From AWTP1-13 sp963832445 (GTDB lineage Bacteria; Pseudomonadota; Alphaproteobacteria; Rhizobiales; Hyphomicrobiaceae): 64,000 nt of DNA. Position numbers and translations under genes: made by a program. The notes beneath the pieces were generated by a model that saw only the letters and a list, made by a program, of their open reading frames with translations, was not told the origin of the DNA and ran no database searches. The stretch covers positions 337,207-401,206 of the forward strand of contig CAWHUM010000026.1 in assembly GCA_963832445.1 (NCBI GenBank). The letters run 5' to 3'. This document shows, piece after piece, positions 35,492-46,105 of this stretch; positions within the stretch are counted from its first letter, which is position 1; each line of letters begins with the position of its first letter.

Positions 35492-36502
35492 ATGAGCCCT
35501 GGAGCCATGAGTAGTCGAAACAGCGACGCCTATCGGCAGAGCCGGCGCGAATTCCCCCGACTGAGCCAATCTTCCTCAGACCGAACTGCGCGCGCCTACG
35601 ACCACGTCGGCGACGGGTACGGGCTCTATGCAGACGGCGAGGGGTCCGACGACCCATCGACTGCAGAGGTCCGCTCTGCGCACGCAGATAGCATCGTCTG
35701 GGACACGATCTGCGCCACCATGGATCAATTGCGCGCGGACGGGGTGTCGCACCTGCGCGTTCTCGATGCCGGCTGCGGCCCTGGAACCTGGCTGCAGCGG
35801 ATTGTCACTCGTGCGCATAGTCAAGGGCTCGGCGTTGAGGCCGTGGGGTTCGATATCTCAAGCGGCCAGCTCGATATCGCGCGAGAGCGCGCCCAGGGGT
35901 TGTCGACGCGCCTTGCCGACGCTCCCGGGCTGAAGCTCGAGTTCCTGAAGCACAGCCTCGCTGATCCCCTGCCGTGGGAAAGGGCGCAATTCCATATCGT
36001 GTTGTGCAACTTTGCCGTTTTGAATCATCTGCCCAGAGCGACTGTGCCGGCCGCCGTCGCGGAGTTGTGCCGCGTCGCCAGCCACCGCGTCATCGCAACG
36101 CCGCGCGCGCTGGCGAGTCCGCCCACGGCCTGCATTGTCGGCACTGAAGACGTCCGCGAACTCAGCGAGGATTGCGGCCGCGGCCAGCTTGCCCTGGTGC
36201 TCAAGGATGGCACCAGCCACGTGCTCACATTCAACTTCTATGGAGCCGAGACGCTGCGTGCTCTCTTCGAGCCCCATGCAACAATCGTGGACCTGCGCGC
36301 CGTTGATCTGTTTCTCAGTCGATTTGCCCCGAATGCCAATTGGACGGGCAACCTCGTCAACCGGCTGGCCGGACGCCAAGAGGTCGTGCGCCGGCTGAAA
36401 GAGCTCGAAGAGCCTCTGTGCCGTTTGCCCGGTTGGATCGACCATGGCACGCACGTGCTCATTGTCGCACGGCCCAATCATGACCCTTCAGGTGGCAGGT
36501 GA
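35492..36502 (+). CDS. class I SAM-dependent methyltransferase
   Basis: Protein of about 336 residues with a Rossmann-type methyltransferase domain. Motif I is LRVLDAGCGPGTWLQRIV, followed by an acidic AVGFDISSGQLDIARERA, and the later IVLCNFAVLNHLPR corresponds to motif IV. The substrate is unknown; the low-complexity N terminus (SSRNSDAYRQSRREF) is outside the fold. ATG 35492 is selected because the recurring two-part motif ends 41 bases upstream and overlaps earlier in-frame starts at 35414 and 35447; ATG 35507 is also possible. It follows secDF but seems to have its own signal. Confidence 0.75.
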   Translation: MSPGAMSSRNSDAYRQSRREFPRLSQSSSDRTARAYDHVGDGYGLYADGEGSDDPSTAEVRSAHADSIVWDTICATMDQLRADGVSHLRVLDAGCGPGTWLQRIVTRAHSQGLGVEAVGFDISSGQLDIARERAQGLSTRLADAPGLKLEFLKHSLADPLPWERAQFHIVLCNFAVLNHLPRATVPAAVAELCRVASHRVIATPRALASPPTACIVGTEDVRELSEDCGRGQLALVLKDGTSHVLTFNFYGAETLRALFEPHATIVDLRAVDLFLSRFAPNANWTGNLVNRLAGRQEVVRRLKELEEPLCRLPGWIDHGTHVLIVARPNHDPSGGR

Positions 36503-36706
36503 GAGGTCAATTGGAAGGTGGCGTCGGGCTCAACCATTGCAAGCGGGGTGGGTGCGGGATGTCGGATCTGGCTCACAGCACGCGTGCTTGGCGCCTTTAC
36601 GCCCCGGCGAAAGTACCCCGACTTCTGTCGTACCAACGCGATGTCGTGCAGGGAGAATTCGTGCCAGGAAGCTGCTCGCTTGAAGGTAGAGAGTGGAGCG
36701 CATCTG

Positions 36707-38832
<2,126 letters not shown>

Positions 38833-39061
38833 GGCATTTCCTCCTGCTCTTTACCGTCCGAGGGCCCGTGAGGGTTGCTTGCCGCCGACACTGTCGACTT
38901 TTTGCTCTCCCAGCAAGCCGACCCAAACATGGGAGGCTCGTGGGCGGCGCGTTGCGGCAGCCCGACCGCGGCTAGGAAAAGGCGGCATCATTCGTTGCGC
39001 ATTGACGCGAGCCCGACGCTGGTTGAACGTGCGGTGCCACCCGAGGGAAGCGTGAGCCGCA

Positions 39062-39733
39062 ATGCCGATCGACAAGCGTGCCGCTACTGCAGCCGAGGCT
39101 CTCGCCGATGTGGCGGACGGCGCGACGGTCTTCATATCGGGCTTCGGCGGCGCCGGCTTTCCCAACGTGCTGATCCGGGCCCTGCGCGATCGCGGCCCGA
39201 GAGGCCTGACGCTGGTCGTGAACTCGGCCACGCACCGCTATTCCTATACGCACGAGCTGATCGAGGCCGGCCTGGTGCGCAAGGTCATATGCACCGCCGC
39301 CCGAGGCCACAGCAAGGAACCCTCGCCCTTCGAGCGGCTGTGGACGGACGGCAAGATCGAGCTCGAATGCGTGCCGCAGGGCACGTTTGCCGAGCGCATC
39401 CGTGCCGGCGGCGCCGGCATCCCGGCTTTCTATACACCTGTCGGCTTCGGCACGGAGCTGACGCGCGGCAAGGAGGTGCGCACGTTCGAGGGTCGCGAGT
39501 ACGTTCTGGAGCAGGCCATCAAGGGCAATCTCGCGCTGGTGCGGGCCGATGAGGCCGACCGCTACGGCAACTTGGCCTTTCGCTATGCGCAGATGAACTT
39601 CGGGCCCGTGATGGCAACTGCCGCTGCCCTGGCCGTGGCGGAGGTGCGCGCGGTGCTGGATGAGCCGATGCCGCACGCCCGGGTGCATCTGCCGGGTGTC
39701 TATGTCGACCGTGTCGTCGCGGTGGGAGTGTGA
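39062..39733 (+). CDS. CoA-transferase subunit A (3-oxoadipate / 3-oxoacid type)
   Basis: Subunit A of a class I CoA-transferase, 223 residues. The start MPIDKRAATAAEALADVADG and FISGFGGAGFPNVLIRAL are typical, as are GAGIPAFYTPVGFGTEL and LVRADEADRYGNLAFRYAQ-like stretches. It forms an enzyme with the next gene and moves CoA from succinyl-CoA to a 3-oxo acid such as 3-oxoadipate. Subunit B starts four bases later. The catalytic glutamate is in subunit B. The specific acid cannot be decided from the sequence. Confidence 0.85.
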   Translation: MPIDKRAATAAEALADVADGATVFISGFGGAGFPNVLIRALRDRGPRGLTLVVNSATHRYSYTHELIEAGLVRKVICTAARGHSKEPSPFERLWTDGKIELECVPQGTFAERIRAGGAGIPAFYTPVGFGTELTRGKEVRTFEGREYVLEQAIKGNLALVRADEADRYGNLAFRYAQMNFGPVMATAAALAVAEVRAVLDEPMPHARVHLPGVYVDRVVAVGV

Positions 39734-39736
39734 CCC

Positions 39737-40421
39737 ATGCAGCCGTTGAACCGACTGCAGACCGCCTGGCGCGCCGCCCAGGACATCGGCGACGGCATGC
39801 TGGTCAATCTGGGCTTGGGCATGCCGGTGCACGTGGCCGACTACCTGCGCCCCGAGGTCGATGTCTTCATCCAGTCGGAGAACGGGGTGATCGGCGCCGG
39901 TCCGCTGGCGCCCAAGGATCGCATCGATACGGACCTGGTGGACGCCGGCAGCCGTCGCATCACGTTGCGGCCCGGCGCCTCGATCGTGGATTCGTCCTGG
40001 TCGTTCGCCATGATCCGAGGCGGCCACATCGACGTGACCATCCTGGGCGCGTTCGAGGTGGCGGCCAATGGCGACCTCGCCAACTGGGACATTGCGTATT
40101 CCTAACAAGGGGCCGCTGGTCGGCGGCGCCATGGACCTGGCGGCGTGCGCGCGCTCGGTGTGGGTGATCATGGAGCATGTAACGCGCAAGGGCACACCGC
40201 GATTGCTCGAGGGGTGCACGCTGCCGCTCACCGCCGTGCGCTGCGTCACGCGCGTGTATACCGATCTTGCCGTGGTCGACATCACGCCGGCAGGCTTTGT
40301 GGTGCGCGAGATGCTGGAGGGCATGAGCGAGGCGGGCCTGCGCGAGCGCACCGGCGCTCCGCTCACCTTCGCTTCGGACTGCCGGCCACTCAAAGCCCCG
40401 CCGATCGCGCTACCCGACTGA
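39737..40421 (+). CDS. CoA-transferase subunit B (frameshift near 40097)
   Basis: Subunit B of the same CoA-transferase. The catalytic glutamate is in FIQSENGVIGAGPLAP, preceded by LVNLGLGMPVHVADYL; the later domain has GPLVGGAMDLAACARSVWV and the LPLTAVRCVTRVYTDLAVV stretch. One extra base near 40097 separates ANGDLANWDIA from IPNKGPLVGG; repaired, the protein has about 227 residues, normal for this subunit. The gene is followed ten bases later by an alpha/beta hydrolase in the position often taken by an enol-lactonase gene. Confidence 0.85.
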
Positions 40422-40430
40422 GGACCCAAC

Positions 40431-41219
40431 ATGGACTTTATCGAAGTCAACGGCACGGCGCTGCGCTACGACCTCGCCGGCAGCGGCGCCTCCGCGCTGG
40501 TGCTGATCCACGAGATGGGCGGCACGCTGGAGAGCTGGGATTTCGTTCTGCCCATGCTGTCAGCCAAGCGGCGCGTGCTGCGCTACGACACCCGCGGCGC
40601 CGGGCTGTCGCAGAAGGTGCGCGGCACGCTCACTATCGACACCATGGTGGACGACCTGATGGCGCTCATGGACGCGCTCGGCATTGCGGGCAAGGTCGCA
40701 CTCGCCGGCGTCGCCGTGGGCGGCGCCATTGCGCTGAGCTCTGCCTTGCGCTTTCCCAAGCGTGTGGCTGCCGTGGTCGCAAGCAGTCCCGCCATCGGCA
40801 TCGCCCCCGATCGCCGCGCGGCCGTGCTGGCCCGGGTTGAGCGCATGGAGCGCGAGGGGCTGCACGCGGTGTCGGATTCGCTCGACAGCTCATACCCGAC
40901 GGAGCTGCGGCGCGATGCTGCGCGCTTCGCTGCGTTCCGCGCACGCTGGCTCGGCAACGATCCGGCGAGCTTTGGCGCCATCTACCGCATGCTCGCGGCC
41001 ATGGAGCTGCAACCCGAGCTGTCGCGCATCGCCTGTCCGGCGCTGGTGATTGCCGGCGCCCTCGATGGCACGCGTCCGCCGGCGCTCGTGGAGCCAGTGG
41101 CGCGCGCGATACCGGGCGCGCGCTACGCCGTGCTGGAGACCGGACACTACGCGGCAGTGCAAACCCCTAAGCTTTACGCCGACACGGTCGGCGCGTTCCT
41201 GGATGCAGCCGGCGCGTAG
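40431..41219 (+). CDS. alpha/beta fold protein, 3-oxoadipate enol-lactonase-like, nucleophile Ser replaced by Ala
   Basis: Protein of 262 residues with the layout of PcaD-type enol-lactonases: IHEMGGTLESWD for the oxyanion loop, a candidate acid in VIAGALDGTRPP and the catalytic histidine in LETGHYAAVQTP. The nucleophile elbow reads AGVAVGG, so Ala95 (codon GCC, 40713-40715) stands where serine is expected in G-x-S-x-G. A single-base change or error would restore TCC serine. Context after the CoA-transferase genes suggests beta-ketoadipate metabolism, but a classical hydrolase mechanism is not supported by this sequence. Confidence 0.7.
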   Translation: MDFIEVNGTALRYDLAGSGASALVLIHEMGGTLESWDFVLPMLSAKRRVLRYDTRGAGLSQKVRGTLTIDTMVDDLMALMDALGIAGKVALAGVAVGGAIALSSALRFPKRVAAVVASSPAIGIAPDRRAAVLARVERMEREGLHAVSDSLDSSYPTELRRDAARFAAFRARWLGNDPASFGAIYRMLAAMELQPELSRIACPALVIAGALDGTRPPALVEPVARAIPGARYAVLETGHYAAVQTPKLYADTVGAFLDAAGA

Positions 41220-41227
41220 GCGCGCCT

Positions 41228-42382
41228 CTACAGCGTTGCCCGGGTGCCCAGGATCACGGTCGCCTGCGAGGACAGGACGCCGCCATTGCCGTGCGCCAGC
41301 GCGACCTCGCAGTCCTTGACCTGGCGCGCGCCGCACTCGCCGCGCAGCTGCCGCACCGCCTCGATCAGCAGGAACAGCCCGTACATGCCCGGATGGCAGT
41401 AGGAGAGGCCGCCGCCGTTGGTGTTGACGGCGAGGCTGCCCTTGGGGGCGATGCGCCCGCCGCTGACGAATGGGCCGCCCTCGCCCTTCTTGCAGAAGCC
41501 GAGGTCCTCCAGGAACAGAATGGTGTTGATGGTGAAGGCATCGTAGAGCTCGACCGCGTCCACGTCGGCGGGCCCGAGCCTGGCCATGGCGTAGGCCGCC
41601 TTTCCGGCCGCCAGTGCGCCCGTCACCGTCAGGTCCGGCATGCTGGAGATGCTGGAGTGGGTGACCGACTGGCCGCAGCCGAGCACATAGGCCGGCGGCT
41701 TCTTCAGCGTGCGCGCGCGTTCGGCCGACGTGACGACGATGGCGCCGCCGCCATCGGTGACGAGGCAGCAATCGCGCACCGTGAGGGGATGGCTCACCAT
41801 GCGCGAGGACAGCACGCCCTCGATGGTCAGCGGCTTCTTCTCCCACGCGGCCGGATTGAGCAGCGCCCACTCGCGTGCGGCTACCGCCACAGCGGCCATC
41901 TGCTCGCGCGTGGTGCCGAACTCGTGCATGTGGCGCGAGGCGGCGAGCGCGTAGGCGCTGGACGGCATGAACGGTTTGAACGGCGACTCGTAGGGGTTGA
42001 TCTCCCGCACCGACGCCTGCTTGCGTCCGACACTGCGCTGCGTGCTGCCGTAGGCGATGACGGCGACGTTGCACAGGCCCAGCGCGATCGCGCCCATGGC
42101 ATGGGCCACGTGATACTCGAACGATGATCCGCCGACGATGGTGGAGCCAAGAAATGGCGGGTTGATGCCGAGATACTCGGCCAGCGCCAGCACCGACAGC
42201 CGGCTCTGAGCAGTGGCCGAGAACAGGCCGTCGACATCCTTCAGGCTGAGGCCGCAATCATCGAGCGCGCGCTTGGTGCCCTGCGCCATCAGGTCGATGA
42301 CGGAAAGTCCATCTGCAACCTGGCCGAGATCGGATTCCGCAACGCCGACGATGGCCGCGCTGCCCCGTTTGAGTCCTTCCAT
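41228..42382 (-). CDS. thiolase-fold protein of the SCPx/Ltp2 type (no catalytic cysteines)
   Basis: Protein of 384 residues of the thiolase superfamily. The position of the first catalytic cysteine reads IVGGSSFEYHVAHAMG (residues 83-98), with no cysteine, and the C-terminal C-x-G motif is ALAHGNGGVLSSQ. The NTNGGGLSYCHPGMYG histidine motif is retained. This pattern fits the steroid-type aldolase Ltp2 and its relatives, which pair with a DUF35 protein and split acyl-CoA by retro-aldol reaction, better than true thiolases. ATG 42382 overlaps the stop of the DUF35 gene (TGATG), so the two are coupled. Annotations as acetyl-CoA acetyltransferase are probably misleading. Confidence 0.8.
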   Translation of the reverse strand: MEGLKRGSAAIVGVAESDLGQVADGLSVIDLMAQGTKRALDDCGLSLKDVDGLFSATAQSRLSVLALAEYLGINPPFLGSTIVGGSSFEYHVAHAMGAIALGLCNVAVIAYGSTQRSVGRKQASVREINPYESPFKPFMPSSAYALAASRHMHEFGTTREQMAAVAVAAREWALLNPAAWEKKPLTIEGVLSSRMVSHPLTVRDCCLVTDGGGAIVVTSAERARTLKKPPAYVLGCGQSVTHSSISSMPDLTVTGALAAGKAAYAMARLGPADVDAVELYDAFTINTILFLEDLGFCKKGEGGPFVSGGRIAPKGSLAVNTNGGGLSYCHPGMYGLFLLIEAVRQLRGECGARQVKDCEVALAHGNGGVLSSQATVILGTRATL

Positions 42383-42765
42383 CACGCGCCCTCCGCCGGA
42401 ACGAAGACCGGGTAGGGTGCGTCCTCGCCGCCGGGCTTGTGCACGCGGAAGCGCACCCGCTGCCCGATCTTCACCTGCTCGGGCGCAATGTCCTCCACCC
42501 GGCTCATCAGGCGGAACCCCTCGTCGCAATCGACCAGCGCCACGTTGAAGGGCTTGCCCTCGGCGGGATACACCACGGTGGTGGCGTGCACGGTGCCGAG
42601 CCCCTTGCTGATGCGCCATTCCAACCGGGAACCGCCGGTGAACGGACACAGCACGCGCGGATAGAACACGGCTTTCCCGGCGTCGGGACTGAACTGATAG
42701 GCCAGCTCGCCGCGCTCGAGGTGATCGACGTAGGTCTTGAGTGGAGAGTCGTGATTGCCCGCCAT
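42382..42765 (-). CDS. DUF35 / OB-fold acyl-CoA-associated protein
   Basis: Protein of 127 residues that pairs with the thiolase-fold gene. The OB-fold domain is visible from GLGTVHATTVVYPAEGKPFNVAL to VRFRVHKPGG. DUF35 proteins normally start with a four-cysteine zinc ribbon; only one cysteine (VLCPFTG) is present here, so the ribbon has decayed. In Ltp2-type systems the DUF35 subunit completes the active site. The stop overlaps the downstream start, which supports a physical complex. Confidence 0.8.
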   Translation of the reverse strand: MAGNHDSPLKTYVDHLERGELAYQFSPDAGKAVFYPRVLCPFTGGSRLEWRISKGLGTVHATTVVYPAEGKPFNVALVDCDEGFRLMSRVEDIAPEQVKIGQRVRFRVHKPGGEDAPYPVFVPAEGA

Positions 42766-42920
42766 GGCGTGGTGATGATCCCCGAGCTTACCAGTGCTGG
42801 CTCCTTCTTAGCCCCGGGCCGCAGACGCGATCAACTGCGGTTTGTTTTTCCCGCGTTCCGGTGACTACAATCGCGCCAATCGAGGATCGAGCTTGAGCGA
42901 GTGCCATGAGGACCGGGTCG

Positions 42921-43535
42921 ATGAAGCTGCTTTGGTCGTCCCGCTCACCGTTCGTGCGCAAGGTGATGGTGGCGGCGCACGAGGTCGGCGTGGCCGATCG
43001 GATTGCGACTGAGCGTGTGGTGGTGGCCGCCAACAAGCCGAACGCGGACGTCATGGCGCTGAACCCGCTCAACAAGATCCCGACGCTGGTGTTCGACGAC
43101 GGCGCCGTGCTCTACGACTCACGCGTCATCTGCGAATATCTCGATACCCTGCACGGCGGGCCCAGGCTCTTTCCGTCCGACAGGGCTGCGCGCTGGTCGG
43201 CGCTGCGGCGCCAGGCCTTGGGGGATGGGCTAATGGAGGTCATCGTCCTGCGGCTGGGGGAGCAGAATCGGCCCAAAGGAGCACAAAGCGAGAGCCATCT
43301 GGCGTCGTACCTGCTGAAGATCGCATCGGCGCTCGACTGGGTCGAGACGCAGGGGATCGGTCCGGCAGAGACGCCCGACATTGGCCAGATCGCTGTCGGT
43401 TGCGCTCTGGGCCATCTCGATTTCCGCTTTGCCGCGGACGATTGGCGGGCCGGGCGTTCCAAGCTGGCGGCGTGGTACGCCGACTTCGCCCGCCGCCCTT
43501 CGATGCGCGCGACCGAATACGCTGACGTCTATTGA
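42921..43535 (+). CDS. glutathione S-transferase
   Basis: Protein of 204 residues starting KLLWSSRSPFVRKVMVAAHEVG, the N-terminal thioredoxin-like domain with the active-site serine SRSPF, the cis-proline NKIPTLVF and the DSRVICEYLD stretch. The C-terminal helical domain ends WYADFARRPSMRATEY. It may conjugate or isomerise an electrophile formed in the surrounding pathways. ATG 42921 gives the usual start; ATG 42906 adds five residues. Confidence 0.85.
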   Translation: MKLLWSSRSPFVRKVMVAAHEVGVADRIATERVVVAANKPNADVMALNPLNKIPTLVFDDGAVLYDSRVICEYLDTLHGGPRLFPSDRAARWSALRRQALGDGLMEVIVLRLGEQNRPKGAQSESHLASYLLKIASALDWVETQGIGPAETPDIGQIAVGCALGHLDFRFAADDWRAGRSKLAAWYADFARRPSMRATEYADVY

Positions 43536-43564
43536 AGCCAACTGGCCCGCGAGAGGACAAGCAC

Positions 43565-44443
43565 ATGGTCAATGCCCCGCAGCAGCAGATCCCCGGCGTC
43601 TACCATCGCCGCGTCGGCGACGTCGTCGTCACCGCCATCAGCGATGGCTTCCTCGACGGGACGCTGGAAGTGCTGCGCAACATCAGCCAGGACGAGGCCC
43701 GCCAGATCCTGACGGACTCCTTCCGGCCAGCGCGCCGCACCCCTGTCAACGCCTTTCTCGTGTACTCCGCGGGCCGTCTCGCCTTAATCGAGACAGGTTC
43801 AGGCAACTACCTGCAGCCCACTGCCGGCAAGGTCTTGGCCAATATCAAGGCGGCAGGTGTCGATCCCGGCGATGTCGAGGCGGTGCTGCTCACGCACATG
43901 CACCCTGACCATTCCGCGGGGCTGACCGACACGAGCACGGGCAAGCGTAACTATCCCAACGCCGAGCTTGTGATGCACGAGAGGGAACCCGAGCATTGGT
44001 TCGACGACGCCAAGATGGCTAAGGGGACAGATCGCGAGAAGAAGCTGTACTTCCAGGCCGGCCGCGAGCAAGTTCTGCCTTACAAGGATCGCTGGCGCCT
44101 CTTCAAGGACGGCGAAGTGTTTCCCGGCATCACCGCCATCCCGCGCCCCGGCCACACGCCGGGTCACACCACATTCATGATCAGCTCCGGCAAGGAGCAG
44201 CTCCTGATCTGGGGCGACACCGTGCACGTGCCCGAGGTCCAGACCGCACGGCCGGAGGTGTGCATGGACTTCGATACCGACAAGGACGCGGCAGCCGCTT
44301 CGCGTCGCAAGGTGTTCGATATGGTTGCCACCGACCGCCTGCTCGTCACGGGCATGCACCTGCACTTCCCAGGCTTTGCCCATCTGGTGCGCAACGGCAG
44401 CGGTTATCGCCTGATTCCGGCTGCATGGGAGCAGGCCTTGTGA
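43565..44443 (+). CDS. metallo-beta-lactamase-fold hydrolase
   Basis: MBL-fold protein of 292 residues. The metal-binding LTHMHPDHSAG gives the H-x-H-x-D-H set, the third histidine is in PRPGHTPGHTTF and the final ligands are in LIWGDTVHVPE and GMHLHFPGF. No membrane or signal sequence is evident. Close relatives include lactonases and glyoxalase-II-like enzymes. It starts 29 bases after the GST stop, suggesting a shared transcript and perhaps detoxification of a lactone or thioester. Confidence 0.88.
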   Translation: MVNAPQQQIPGVYHRRVGDVVVTAISDGFLDGTLEVLRNISQDEARQILTDSFRPARRTPVNAFLVYSAGRLALIETGSGNYLQPTAGKVLANIKAAGVDPGDVEAVLLTHMHPDHSAGLTDTSTGKRNYPNAELVMHEREPEHWFDDAKMAKGTDREKKLYFQAGREQVLPYKDRWRLFKDGEVFPGITAIPRPGHTPGHTTFMISSGKEQLLIWGDTVHVPEVQTARPEVCMDFDTDKDAAAASRRKVFDMVATDRLLVTGMHLHFPGFAHLVRNGSGYRLIPAAWEQAL

Positions 44444-44452
44444 GCAGGCCGG

Positions 44453-45421
44453 CTACTTGATCTTGATGCCTGTGGCGGCGATCACCTTGCCCCAGCGCTC
44501 GATCTCGCTCTTCACATAAGCCGAGAACTCTTCGGAGGAATTGCCAACGGCGATGGCGCCCTGCGCCGCGAGCTTTTCCTTCACGTCAGCGGAGTGAAGC
44601 GCTTCGACGGCCGCGGAACGGAGTTTGGCGACGACGGCTGGCGGCGTGGCGATCGGGGCTACAAGGCCGTACCAGTTGTCGGCCTCGACCTGGGGCATGC
44701 CGAGTTCCGCCGTTGTCGCCACCGAAGGCAGGCTGGCAATGCGCGCGCGGCTGCCGATCGCGAGGGCACGCAACTTTCCAGACTGAATGCTGCCGAGCAG
44801 CACCGGGACGTCCGCAAACATCATTTGAACGTGACCTCCGAGCAGATCGTTCACGGCGGGCGCCGCGCCGGTGTAGGGCACATGCACCAGGTCGATCTGC
44901 GCTGTGATCTTGAGCAACTCCATGGCCATATGCGGCATCCCGCCCAGGCCGGTGGAGGCAAACACGAGCTTGCCGGGTTGCGCTTTTGCCAGGGCAATGA
45001 GCTCGGCCAGTGTCTTGGCCGGGACGTTCTCGTTGACCACGAGAATTTCCGGCACCGACACTATCTGTGTGATGAGCGCCAAGTCCTTCAGCGGATGAAA
45101 GGGCATATTCTCGCGCAGGCTTACGTTCATCGCCAACCCGCTCGAAGGTGCAATGGCGATGGTGTAGCCGTCTGGCTCTCCCTTGGCCACGGAAGCGATG
45201 CCGGTGAGGCCACCGGCACCCGCACGGTTTTCGATGACCATGGTCTGCCCAAGTACGGTCGCCATCTTTTCGGTTAGAATGCGGCTGATGGTGTCGGCGG
45301 GACCGCCGGCAGGAAAAGGCACGATGAACTTGACCGGACGGGTAGGAAACTCCTCCGCGACTAGCGTACCCGGCCAAGCAAACAAGCCGATTAGGCACAA
45401 AGCGCGCATGAGTATGAACAT
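44453..45421 (-). CDS. Bug-family tripartite tricarboxylate transporter substrate-binding protein
   Basis: Periplasmic Bug receptor of 322 residues with a signal peptide (ALCLIGLFAWPGTLVAEEF) and the usual motifs FPAGGPADTISRIL, VIENRAGAGGLTGIASVAKG, YTIAIAPSSGLAMN and LPSVATTAELGMPQVEAD. ATG 45421 or ATG 45409 starts directly at the signal peptide; the long in-frame extension upstream is antisense to the gene at 45695 and not real. No TctAB genes lie next to it, as is common for Bug receptors. Confidence 0.9.
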   Translation of the reverse strand: MFILMRALCLIGLFAWPGTLVAEEFPTRPVKFIVPFPAGGPADTISRILTEKMATVLGQTMVIENRAGAGGLTGIASVAKGEPDGYTIAIAPSSGLAMNVSLRENMPFHPLKDLALITQIVSVPEILVVNENVPAKTLAELIALAKAQPGKLVFASTGLGGMPHMAMELLKITAQIDLVHVPYTGAAPAVNDLLGGHVQMMFADVPVLLGSIQSGKLRALAIGSRARIASLPSVATTAELGMPQVEADNWYGLVAPIATPPAVVAKLRSAAVEALHSADVKEKLAAQGAIAVGNSSEEFSAYVKSEIERWGKVIAATGIKIK

Positions 45422-45572
45422 GGCGACGTACTCCCTAGTTGAGGCATTGCCCGCACCCCGCACTCCTCGATGACGCACTGTAGCGTGAACGCGAAGTGAG
45501 CCTGGATTGCCGAACGCGCCGTTTGGATGCTGCCAAACAGCGGGACGCCGTCCGGAAATCGCCAATACAATC

Positions 45573-45619
45573 ATGGCGCTCCCTAGGGGAGGCGAACCCC
45601 CCTTCTCAGATTGAAAATT
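45573..45619 (+). repeat. tRNA 3'-end-like direct repeat, degenerate copy
   Basis: This 47-base segment matches the copy at 46445-46491 at 44 positions. Read on the minus strand it carries a T-arm and an acceptor end with CCA, but its T-loop is changed (TTCGCCT for TTCGACT). It has no tRNA 5' half. I interpret it as an old attachment-site remnant. Confidence 0.6.
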
Positions 45620-45694
45620 TGGTGTCGGTTTAGCGCCAACAACGTCCATTCTGACACTTCGCGCTCTGTTCACGCCACCAAAGGAGAAAGCGCT

Positions 45695-46105
45695 ATGCGA
45701 CTGAAAATGTATGGCGCGGCCCTCACCGCGTTGCTGGCCACCGCCAGTGTCATCCCAGAGGCCGCCGCTCGCGACGGCGACTGGATCCAGCTCGGCTGCC
45801 GCCAAGTGTCGTTCCAAGGGCGTGACCATGACAGTATTCGGGTCGGCCGCCGGGAAGGCCGGTTTCGGGCGATCAGATTGGCCGCTCACGGGAATGACAT
45901 TGAGGTGCTGCGCCTCGAAGTCGTCTACGCCAACGGCCCTCCTGACGAACTCGACGTGCAGCGTGTGATCCGCAGGGGGGACCGCACGGATGCCCTCGAT
46001 CTCAGGGGCAGAGACCGCGCTATTCGCCATATCGACGTGGTCTACCGGCAGCGGGACGATGATCGCGGCCGGGCGACCGTCTGCGCGGAAGGCCTTGTCG
46101 GGTAG
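45695..46105 (+). CDS. small secreted hypothetical protein (DUF2541-like)
   Basis: Protein of 136 residues with a signal peptide (MYGAALTALLATASVIPEAAARDG). The mature part is a beta-rich domain with WIQLGCRQVSFQGRDHDSIRV and LEVVYANGPPDELDV, then a highly charged DALDLRGRDRAIRHIDVVY. It resembles DUF2541-type periplasmic proteins in pattern. Start ATG 45695 has AAAGGAGAAAG upstream. The function is unknown. Confidence 0.7.
   Translation: MRLKMYGAALTALLATASVIPEAAARDGDWIQLGCRQVSFQGRDHDSIRVGRREGRFRAIRLAAHGNDIEVLRLEVVYANGPPDELDVQRVIRRGDRTDALDLRGRDRAIRHIDVVYRQRDDDRGRATVCAEGLVG

Noticed and set aside
42383..42649. Upstream extension of the thiolase-fold gene
   Set aside because: It overlaps the DUF35 gene in another frame; the ATG at 42382 overlaps the DUF35 stop.
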